5,273 nucleotides of DNA, from the NCBI GenBank assembly GCA_947461335.1, contig CANHLB010000141.1, positions 1 to 5,273 on the forward strand, written 5' to 3'. This DNA comes from Burkholderiaceae bacterium. GTDB lineage: Bacteria; Pseudomonadota; Gammaproteobacteria; Burkholderiales; Burkholderiaceae. Position 1 is the stretch's first letter. Every line of letters begins with the position of its first letter. The notes beneath the pieces were generated by a model, which worked only from the letters and a program-made list of their open reading frames with translations, was not told where the DNA came from and made no database searches. The position numbers were made by a program, and so were the translations under genes. This document shows, in pieces, positions 1 to 5,273 of the stretch.

Positions 1-285
1 TAGGCCCTTAATCTCACTCAGTTCGAGCGCTGGATTTAAGGAAAAGAAGCAGTAATGAATTCCGACCCAGAAAAAAAGCGCCGCAATGGCATACAGAGGA
101 AGCAGATTTAATCTTGGGGCAGATAATTTTGTCCAATGACTCCGAATCAAAAGAATGCCAGCAATGCAGCCGATACCTAGCAATCCATGCCTTAGAGCAA
201 TGGTGCCAGGTACCACCCATATCCAGAGCAAAGCGCAAACACTTGCTACAGAGATATTGGCCAGGGATTTTTCGTTTAGCTTCAT
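1..285 (-). CDS. O-antigen ligase-like polytopic membrane protein, N-terminal fragment (runs off left edge)
   Basis: This frame is open for 95 codons from an ATG at 285-283 to the window edge. An in-frame TAA lies only 9 bases upstream of the ATG, so the start is well bounded. The product begins MKLNEKSLANISVASVC and is strongly hydrophobic. I see three likely membrane segments, at about residues 12-30, 32-47 and 62-82, then a more polar stretch (NPALELSEIKGL) where the window ends. This pattern fits the start of the O-antigen ligase / Wzy-type polymerase superfamily, inner-membrane proteins of roughly 400 or more residues that polymerise glycan or transfer it to lipid A core. The family call rests on topology, general resemblance and the glycosyltransferases next to it, because the diagnostic large periplasmic loop is outside the window. 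It starts 21 bases after the stop of the DUF5672 gene, with no clear Shine-Dalgarno sequence, so it is probably cotranscribed. Another polysaccharide membrane protein, such as a flippase, is possible. Confidence 0.7.
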   Translation of the reverse strand, partial: MKLNEKSLANISVASVCALLWIWVVPGTIALRHGLLGIGCIAGILLIRSHWTKLSAPRLNLLPLYAIAALFFWVGIHYCFFSLNPALELSEIKGL

Positions 286-306
286 CAGGTCTTATTGATT
301 GCTTAT

Positions 307-1104
307 TTATTGCGTGTTCAAGAGCCAAAATTTCAGTTTGAGAAAGCGCTTACGCATTTTCCACTTAAAGCATACTTTTTTAGCAATCTCTTTTGCCATC
401 CCTAATCTACCCTCTTGCCTGAGGTAAGAAACCAAATCATAGGTATCAAGGCCGCTTAAATAACTCTCTGGGAGAGTATTTATAAAAACTCTTAAAGACT
501 CATCATTGAGTACTCTGCCAAAATTAAAGAAGCCATGAAAGCCAAAGGCCTTGTGCCAGGGTGAGCGCTCTACAGCAAATTGCTCAGCAACATTTTCTGG
601 CGCAATCCGAATACCGCACTCTTGCTCTAGGAATACTTTGTTATCCACACAGATGCAATAGTCCTCTGGATGTTTCTTGAAAAAGCCTGGTTTCTTAATC
701 GCCTCCAACAACTTGACTGAGCGTAAAGAAAATCCACCATTACCTACTGGGTTTTGAGGATGGTGAGGCCATACGGGGCCAATATAGTCATAGTTCAGAA
801 ATTCTTCAGTCCACAGCTCAGGATGAATCACAAAGCTATCCCACTGAATGACTAAAACATGGCTACCCTTTACATATTGAGCTAGCCCAGTCAATAAAAG
901 ATCTGAATAATCTCTCGTTGTTCTAATGTTTGGGGCCTGGACATACTCAATATCCGATCTTTGCTTACTGACGCGCTCTAGATTGGTAATCAGCACGACT
1001 TTAGCAAACTGAGCTCTACCTAAGCATTGATCTATTGCCCAAAGCGCTAAATCAGGATCACGCGTTTCTACACAGAGCAATGTAACGTTAGATAAATTGA
1101 GCAT
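307..1104 (-). CDS. DUF5672 family protein, putative glycosyltransferase
   Basis: The product has 265 residues. It shows the pattern I associate with DUF5672: an N-terminal strand (VTLLCVETRD), a central VLVIQWDSF at about residues 83-91, YDYIGPVWP at 105-113, VGNGGFSLRS at 120-129 and FGFHG at 187-191. DUF5672 proteins are found in surface-polysaccharide loci and are thought to be GT-A-like glycosyltransferases. The Asp in QWDSF is a candidate metal/nucleotide-sugar ligand; that role is inference. No signal peptide or membrane span is visible. The C-terminus (about 242-262) is rich in Lys, Arg, Trp and Phe and may bind the inner membrane as an amphipathic helix. The ATG start is firm, because an in-frame TAA sits two codons upstream. 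It follows the DUF6492-like gene by 24 bases and precedes the O-antigen ligase-like gene by 21. No good Shine-Dalgarno sequence is seen. The donor and acceptor sugars are unknown. Confidence 0.8.
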   Translation of the reverse strand: MLNLSNVTLLCVETRDPDLALWAIDQCLGRAQFAKVVLITNLERVSKQRSDIEYVQAPNIRTTRDYSDLLLTGLAQYVKGSHVLVIQWDSFVIHPELWTEEFLNYDYIGPVWPHHPQNPVGNGGFSLRSVKLLEAIKKPGFFKKHPEDYCICVDNKVFLEQECGIRIAPENVAEQFAVERSPWHKAFGFHGFFNFGRVLNDESLRVFINTLPESYLSGLDTYDLVSYLRQEGRLGMAKEIAKKVCFKWKMRKRFLKLKFWLLNTQ

Positions 1105-1128
1105 TGCTTGTTAGCTAGAATTCGTCAA

Positions 1129-2049
1129 TTAAATAAATCTAAACAATAGAGACAGCTTAAATTGAATTTTCTTAAGGACTCGCTTAACCGATCTCCAGGC
1201 TAGAGAAGCAAAGCTCTTGTTAGATGGGCCGTAGTCACCCCAGCTTTCCCAGTTAGACTGGTAGACAACACCTAAATAATCGTGGGCCAGGATCTCTTCC
1301 TTGTAGCCCAAGATTTGATCAGCCCATAACTGATGCTCATAGTGGTAATGCATAAATAACTGCTCGCGTGGGTAGATTGGAATGGCCCGGAAGTTAATGA
1401 GTGATTCGCCATACCAAGTAAATTCCGAGCCGCAAAGCAATACTGCATCAAGGAAATTCATATTATTGGGGGTGAGGTAGTTCTTATCTAAAGACTCCCA
1501 CACTTTTCTGCTCCATAAGAATGGGGCGTAGCCAAAGTCATAAGTCACTCCCGAACGGCCCAAAGCAGCTTTAATGGGTTCGCGATCTGCTAAAAAGTGC
1601 TGTCTGATTTTCTTGGGACCAAAGCGCTCAGTAGCTTGCAGAACATCACGCCCTTCATGAATGACAGAATAAGGAATATCGCCTGTAAAAATAAAATCAC
1701 TCTCATCAAAATCACGAATAAAGATACAGTCTGAATCTAGCACTAAGTAGTTTTCAGAAATACCCAATCTCCAAAACTCAGACTTAATAACCTGCTGTCT
1801 CAGGCCACCACGAATTTCATATAACTGTGTGATATTTAATTTGGAATTAGCCTTAAAGATATCTTTTTCATCAAAAATGATGACTTCATAATCTTTAAGA
1901 TATTCCCTAAAAAGATCGACATCTTCTGCAGGAACAGAAATATAAAAAGGAATATTGCCCTTGTTATGCTGACGAATACTTTGCGCAAGCTTGACGGTTC
2001 TCTTCAAGTCTTTACGGAAAGTGCAGCAGTAGAGAACAAAATTCAACAT
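1129..2049 (-). CDS. DUF6492-like protein, putative GT-A glycosyltransferase
   Basis: The product has 306 residues. Its layout matches GT-A-like proteins of the DUF6492 type: an N-terminal strand (FVLYCCTFRKD), an S-x-x-x-H element (SIRQHNKG, about 24-31), FYISVPAEDVDLF near 35-47, GGLRQQVIKSEFW at 81-93, then YLVLDSDCIFIRDF at 101-114. DSD (105-107) is the probable metal-binding DXD motif. Farther on are APFLWSRKVWE (175-185) and SEFTWYGES (208-216), where a conserved Glu is expected. These features point to transfer of a sugar from a nucleotide-sugar donor in the cytoplasm; the substrate is unknown. The C-terminus (about 284-306) is basic and aromatic, ending KLSLLFRFI, and may attach to the membrane. 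It lies 8 bases after the preceding glycosyltransferase stop, with only a weak AAAGA before the ATG. GC differs sharply between its halves (hand count: 98/300 at 1681-1980, 135/300 at 1381-1680). The family name is less certain than the glycosyltransferase character. Confidence 0.7.
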   Translation of the reverse strand: MLNFVLYCCTFRKDLKRTVKLAQSIRQHNKGNIPFYISVPAEDVDLFREYLKDYEVIIFDEKDIFKANSKLNITQLYEIRGGLRQQVIKSEFWRLGISENYLVLDSDCIFIRDFDESDFIFTGDIPYSVIHEGRDVLQATERFGPKKIRQHFLADREPIKAALGRSGVTYDFGYAPFLWSRKVWESLDKNYLTPNNMNFLDAVLLCGSEFTWYGESLINFRAIPIYPREQLFMHYHYEHQLWADQILGYKEEILAHDYLGVVYQSNWESWGDYGPSNKSFASLAWRSVKRVLKKIQFKLSLLFRFI

Positions 2050-2057
2050 AGCGATCT

Positions 2058-3431
2058 TTAAGAGTGATGATTCAAAGAATTGACTGGGTTTTGCACAACA
2101 CCTAAGATTGTAGCGACTGCTTGATCTACGCCTATAGCCTCACCACGTGGAGCTGGTAAGCACTTTTGCTCCCAGTCTAACCAAATTCTCTCTAAAGCCG
2201 TATTGATACCCTCAAGATCACCCTCATGGCTTAAATAAGCGCCCCTGTCTGAGAGCATCTGATCTAACTGGGGATTATGGTGAACGATGCCCCAGATAGG
2301 GCGACCCGTCCACAGGTATTCATAAAATTTAGAGGGGATGTACTCGGCACACCACTCATCATTACCATGCAACAAAATAAGCACATCCGCATCTTGCATT
2401 CTCTCAACTACCCTCTCGCGCCCTGATTTACCAGTCAATGGATCTTTCTCTAATCGCCCATGGGCAATGAGAACATCTTCAAAACCATATTGTTTGATGG
2501 CATCGATAGTCAGCTCATCCAAAGGAGCACCGTAGGCATGCACACGAAGATGCTTGCGTGCCTGTGGATATTTTTTCAGTAGAGTATTTACTGCATTAAG
2601 AATCGTTGATAGTGATCGATCTTTAGCGAGCGAGCCAAAATGGCAAAGATTGAGTGTCTCACTATATTGATGCACCTTGGTAGCCGTTGCTCCACCAGGC
2701 GGGTTTGCGCCTGGTAGCACCATAAAACCGTGAGCATTACCTGGTGTGTTGAGATTGGGATTGCGTGCTTTGGCGTAACGCACGGCGCCATCTGTAAACC
2801 ACCAAACCACATCCGCATGGCTAATGATTTGCTTTTCTAGGTATTGCCTAAATTGAGCATCACGATTTTTAGGCTTCGCTGACCCCTCATCAACCGCACT
2901 CTTGCGAATGACTAAGGGATCGTGAACTTCTACAATCCATTTCACACCAGTGGCCTTCTTTAGCCATAAGCCAGCCAAGTGAGCAGACCATGCGCCACCT
3001 GTTGAATACACCACATCAATCTTGCCATCACGAATGAGTTTACGACCGTGAATAAATGCTGGCATCGCCCAAGACCACTGACTTGAATAGCCTAAAAAGA
3101 GCTTTTCTAAGGCAATGAAAGGGGCCAACACAATAGAGACCGTGCGAGTCAGTACTTTATATAAAAGACCACGGCCATATTGATTAGCAATCCAATGACG
3201 GAAATCAAATCGAAAGGCTGCTGGACCCCAGGCTAAATATTGATGATGGGGGAAGCGCTGATCTTTAATGCCAGTGATGGCGCTAAATACAACTGGATGA
3301 ATACCAGCCTCTAATAAATAAGGAATCTTATCGGTGATAGTTTGGCTTGCAGCACGACCATCCATATTGAAACCATGAGATAAAATCAGCCAACGATTTT
3401 CTGTCGGCATATTTTCTAAATGTTTTATCAC
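2058..3431 (-). CDS. GT-B (GT4-like) glycosyltransferase
   Basis: The product has up to 457 residues and looks like a complete GT-B glycosyltransferase, which would add a sugar from a nucleotide-sugar donor to a growing surface glycan on the cytoplasmic face. The N-terminal domain starts with RWLILSHGFNMDGRAASQ (about 13-30), including a glycine-containing loop. It carries a hydrophobic stretch at about 98-114 that may dip into the membrane. It then has DVVYSTGGAWSAHLAG (139-154) and IVEVHDP (166-172), where His170 may be catalytic. The C-terminal donor domain begins LCHFGSLAKDRS (262-273). It contains the diagnostic E-x7-E motif, Glu363 and Glu371, in EYIPSKFYEYLWTGRPI. The longest frame opens with GTG at 3431, 20 bases after pyrB, but an ATG at 3410 (residue 8, MPTENRW) leaves the domain intact and may be the true start; neither has a convincing Shine-Dalgarno sequence. 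It probably shares the pyrR-pyrB transcript. The sugar specificity cannot be inferred. Confidence 0.88.
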   Translation of the reverse strand: MIKHLENMPTENRWLILSHGFNMDGRAASQTITDKIPYLLEAGIHPVVFSAITGIKDQRFPHHQYLAWGPAAFRFDFRHWIANQYGRGLLYKVLTRTVSIVLAPFIALEKLFLGYSSQWSWAMPAFIHGRKLIRDGKIDVVYSTGGAWSAHLAGLWLKKATGVKWIVEVHDPLVIRKSAVDEGSAKPKNRDAQFRQYLEKQIISHADVVWWFTDGAVRYAKARNPNLNTPGNAHGFMVLPGANPPGGATATKVHQYSETLNLCHFGSLAKDRSLSTILNAVNTLLKKYPQARKHLRVHAYGAPLDELTIDAIKQYGFEDVLIAHGRLEKDPLTGKSGRERVVERMQDADVLILLHGNDEWCAEYIPSKFYEYLWTGRPIWGIVHHNPQLDQMLSDRGAYLSHEGDLEGINTALERIWLDWEQKCLPAPRGEAIGVDQAVATILGVVQNPVNSLNHHS

Positions 3432-3451
3432 GCTAGCTGTAATACTTTGCT

Positions 3452-4408
3452 TTAGTTACCCGCTACGATGGACATCACTGCCATACGAACTGCAATACCA
3501 AAGGTGACTTGGTTGAGTATTACTGATTGAGGACCATCAGCCACAATGGAATCAATCTCTACACCTCTATTCATCGGACCAGGGTGCATCACAATCGCAT
3601 CCGATTTTGCTAAAGCTAAACGTGCTGGGTTTAAGCCGTATTGCTTGAAAAATGCCTCTCCCTCTGGAACTTGCCCTGCTTCCATGCGCTCTTTCTGAAT
3701 ACGCAGCGTCATCACGACATCAACATCTTTAATGCCTTCTTCCATACTGTGGAAGACTTTCACGCCCAACATATCGAGATCACTTGGTAACAAGCTCTCA
3801 GGACCAATCGCACGAATCTCTTCACAACCTAATGTTGTCAGCGCATGAATATTAGACTTGGCAACACGACTATGAACGATGTCTCCAATGATCGCCACCT
3901 TCAAGCCTTTAAAGTTTTGCTTAAAGTGCCGCATGGTGTACATATCCAATAAGCCTTGAGTTGGATGTTGGTTACTGCCATCACCTGCGTTCACCACATG
4001 AACATGTGAAGGTACATGACTGGCAATTTCAATAGGGGCCTTAGAGATACCATGGCGCACTACAAAAATATCTGCCTGCATTGCCACTAAGTTATCAATC
4101 GTATCGAGCAGGCTCTCACCTTTAGCAGTCGATGATGTGGAGATATCTAAATTAATCACATCTGCTGATAAACGCTTAGCAGCGATTTCAAAAGTCGTCC
4201 TAGTCCGAGTGGAGTTTTCAAAAAATAGATTAAATACACTTTTACCGCGCAATAGGGGAACCTTCTTTACCTCACGAGAGGGATCGGTCACGCTCACAAA
4301 CTGCTTGGCAGTATCTAAAATGTGGAGAATCTGCTCTTTTGGCAAGCCTTCGAGGGTAAGGAGGTGGGTTAACTCTCCAGCCGAGTTAAATTGATTCACT
4401 GGGCTCAT
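3452..4408 (-). CDS. pyrB: Aspartate carbamoyltransferase catalytic subunit
   Basis: PyrB joins carbamoyl phosphate and L-aspartate to give N-carbamoyl-L-aspartate, the committed step of pyrimidine synthesis, in the cytoplasm. The 318 residues are full length and carry the expected motifs. These are the carbamoyl-phosphate loop [13 protein letters not shown] (62-74), the loop [10 protein letters not shown] with the active-site Lys at 96, HPTQ (148-151), HSRVAKS (179-185), LRIQKER (235-241) and [10 protein letters not shown] (275-284). The N-terminus ([18 protein letters not shown]) and overall wording resemble the Pseudomonas-type (class A) enzyme, which in that group assembles with a dihydroorotase-like PyrC' partner. 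The start is firm: ATG overlaps the pyrR stop as ATGA, with GAGGAG 8 bases upstream inside pyrR, so translation is probably coupled. The next gene is a glycosyltransferase and not pyrC', which is unusual. No regulatory pyrI is seen. Confidence 0.97.
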   Translation of the reverse strand: MSPVNQFNSAGELTHLLTLEGLPKEQILHILDTAKQFVSVTDPSREVKKVPLLRGKSVFNLFFENSTRTRTTFEIAAKRLSADVINLDISTSSTAKGESLLDTIDNLVAMQADIFVVRHGISKAPIEIASHVPSHVHVVNAGDGSNQHPTQGLLDMYTMRHFKQNFKGLKVAIIGDIVHSRVAKSNIHALTTLGCEEIRAIGPESLLPSDLDMLGVKVFHSMEEGIKDVDVVMTLRIQKERMEAGQVPEGEAFFKQYGLNPARLALAKSDAIVMHPGPMNRGVEIDSIVADGPQSVILNQVTFGIAVRMAVMSIVAGN

Positions 4409-4908
4409 GATGCACGCTCCTCAAGCTGAAAGCTAAATTTACCAGCGCCATCTTTTTCTAATACTAAAATTTGCTTATCAGGCACCTGCACTACTTCACC
4501 TGCAAAATTGGCGCTTACAGGGAGTTCACGACTCCCGCGATCAGCTAGCACCATTAATTCCACTTGAGCGGGTCTACCAAAATCAAATAGTTCATTGAGT
4601 GCAGCCCGGACTGTTCTGCCAGTTAAGAGCACATCGTCTATCAAGATGATATTTGCTCCATTGACATCAAAAGGTAACTTAGTTGACATGGTGCTCGCAG
4701 TGCGTAGGGCCGTCATACCCTTCTCTGCATAATCATCGCGATGAAAAGCTACGTTAATCACACCATAGTGTGGCAAACCTAAATCCTTGGCCAAGCGCTC
4801 TGCAATCCACGCGCCACCCATCGCTAGGCCAGCAAGCTCGAAAGCGCCACCCTTTGCTCTGCTTCGCAAATGCGCAAGTAACTTTTCATAGAGCAATTCA
4901 GCATTCAT
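4405..4908 (-). CDS. pyrR: PyrR, bifunctional pyrimidine operon regulator / uracil phosphoribosyltransferase
   Basis: The product has 167 residues, close to the usual PyrR length of about 170-180. The PRPP-binding motif of type I phosphoribosyltransferases, [13 protein letters not shown], is intact at 87-99. Other PyrR marks are [16 protein letters not shown] (25-40), FHRDDY (55-60), [16 protein letters not shown] (110-125) and SRELPV (126-131). In Gram-positives PyrR binds pyr mRNA in response to UMP and also makes UMP from uracil and PRPP. Its regulatory mechanism in proteobacteria is less clear. The ATG start is supported by TGGA about 9 bases upstream and by an in-frame TAG six codons upstream of the ATG (4926-4924). 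It lies 29 bases after ruvX and overlaps pyrB by 4 bases. The ruvX-pyrR gap is too short for a classical PyrR antiterminator/terminator leader, so any such control must act further upstream or differently. Confidence 0.95.
   Translation of the reverse strand: MNAELLYEKLLAHLRSRAKGGAFELAGLAMGGAWIAERLAKDLGLPHYGVINVAFHRDDYAEKGMTALRTASTMSTKLPFDVNGANIILIDDVLLTGRTVRAALNELFDFGRPAQVELMVLADRGSRELPVSANFAGEVVQVPDKQILVLEKDGAGKFSFQLEERAS
4417..4422 (-). promoter_or_regulatory. Shine-Dalgarno sequence of pyrB
   Basis: GAGGAG on the minus strand lies 8 bases before the pyrB ATG and inside the last codons of pyrR (encoding Glu-Arg-Ala-Ser). Together with the ATGA stop/start overlap it supports the pyrB start and translational coupling to pyrR. 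It is the strongest ribosome binding site in the window. The four genes downstream of pyrB have only weak candidates. Confidence 0.8.
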
Positions 4909-4937
4909 TATTTCGTTCCAAGACTAATTAACATATT

Positions 4938-5273
4938 TTATGAATCCTTACTACCTGAGGCTAACTCTGCAAAGTATTGCTCCAAAATGAGAGCAGCAGA
5001 ATGGGCATCTAGATTGTCCTGCATTCGGCGATCATCCTCCAAAACTACCGAGGTATAACGCTCATCCACCCATTCAATAGGTAACTGAAAGCGCCCGTTC
5101 AACTGATTCCCAAAACGCCTAGCTTTAGCGGTCATCTCATGCTCTGTGCCATCGGGATAAACGGGGACCCCAACAATGAGCCGATCGGGTTGCCACTCTT
5201 TTAAGAGATCTTCAATCTCCCCAAACATGGCATCACTATTCGGTGCAGCAATCATCTTTAATGCTTGGCCTGA
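4938..5273 (-). CDS. ruvX: RuvX/YqgF Holliday junction resolvase-like protein, C-terminal part (runs off right edge)
   Basis: The frame is open from the right window edge to TAA at 4940-4938, giving 111 residues of a protein usually about 130-150 long. Only the N-terminus is missing. That part carries the first catalytic Asp and the ribonuclease-H-like D-x-G-x-K/R-x-x-G motif. Remaining marks are LLKEWQPDRLIVGVP followed by DGTE, then TAKARRFGNQL. The second acidic site is VDERYTS (Asp70/Glu71 of the fragment), and the last is DAHSAALILEQYF (Asp89). These match E. coli YqgF in order and spacing. The family is a conserved RNase H-fold nuclease linked to Holliday junction resolution and to 16S pre-rRNA 5' end processing. 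An ATG at 5255 is an internal methionine: coding similarity (SGQALKMIAA) continues upstream of it to the edge. The gene leads straight into pyrR, a common neighbour order in beta- and gammaproteobacteria. Confidence 0.95.
   Translation of the reverse strand, partial: SGQALKMIAAPNSDAMFGEIEDLLKEWQPDRLIVGVPVYPDGTEHEMTAKARRFGNQLNGRFQLPIEWVDERYTSVVLEDDRRMQDNLDAHSAALILEQYFAELASGSKDS

Noticed and set aside
14..328. A 104-codon minus-strand reading frame overlapping the left-edge gene
   Set aside because: Its product is Cys/His/Ser-rich with no sensible fold and it overlaps the DUF5672 stop. The alternative frame from 285 to 1 gives a clean three-helix membrane protein, so this is a shadow.
114..341. 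Plus-strand frame opposite the O-antigen ligase-like gene
   Set aside because: It is antisense to a convincing membrane-protein gene, has no ribosome binding site or domain, and is an artefact of the opposite frame.
1100..1128. TTGACG on the minus strand before the DUF5672 gene as a possible -35 box
   Set aside because: At a 17-base spacing the -10 would be AATGCT, a poor match that overlaps the start codon. A transcript from it could not carry a usable leader.
2338..2535. Plus-strand frame opposite the GT-B glycosyltransferase
   Set aside because: It lies wholly antisense to conserved coding sequence, including the E-x7-E region, and has no recognisable content.
2588..2818. Second minus-strand frame inside the GT-B glycosyltransferase
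   Set aside because: It is out of frame within a strongly supported gene, with no independent start signal.
3432..3437. GCTAGC palindrome between pyrB and the glycosyltransferase
   Set aside because: It is six bases with no loop, extended arms or T-run, so it is neither a terminator nor a credible operator.
4137..4394. Plus-strand frame opposite the pyrB 5' part
   Set aside because: It is antisense to the conserved carbamoyl-phosphate-binding region of pyrB and is a shadow.
5253..5255. ATG at 5255 as the start of ruvX
   Set aside because: The frame stays open to the window edge with RuvX-like residues upstream. Starting here would remove the essential RNase H-like N-terminus, so the gene is simply cut by the window.

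Overview
The window holds seven genes, all on the minus strand and packed end to end, so it reads as one transcription unit running from high to low coordinates. Gene content, moderate GC (hand-counted about 45% over most sampled stretches) and a ruvX-pyrR-pyrB order suggest a betaproteobacterium of the Burkholderiaceae. Polynucleobacter is my best guess, by overall look and not by any search.

Right part (5273 to 3452): housekeeping genes. These are the C-terminal part of the RuvX/YqgF Holliday-junction resolvase-like protein (cut by the window edge), then PyrR (uracil phosphoribosyltransferase-type regulator), then PyrB (aspartate carbamoyltransferase catalytic chain). pyrR and pyrB overlap in ATGA, and pyrB has a good Shine-Dalgarno sequence inside the end of pyrR.

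Left part (3431 to 1): surface-polysaccharide genes. In transcription order they are a GT-B (GT4-like) glycosyltransferase, a DUF6492-like putative GT-A glycosyltransferase, a DUF5672 putative glycosyltransferase, and the first 95 residues of a polytopic membrane protein resembling O-antigen ligases. Gaps between these genes are only 8 to 24 bases, so there is no room for terminators or regulatory leaders. A plausible joint role is assembly and transfer of a lipopolysaccharide O-antigen or another surface glycan. The sugars and linkages cannot be read from the sequence.

The most notable point is the junction. pyrB is of the Pseudomonas-like (class A) type, whose usual next gene is the dihydroorotase-like pyrC'. 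Here pyrB is followed after 20 bases by a glycosyltransferase, which suggests a surface-glycan block inserted next to, or replacing, the usual downstream genes. I found no RNA genes, mobile elements, CRISPR arrays, convincing terminators or repeats, no gene-free stretch above 30 bases, and no sign of a wholly new kind of system.
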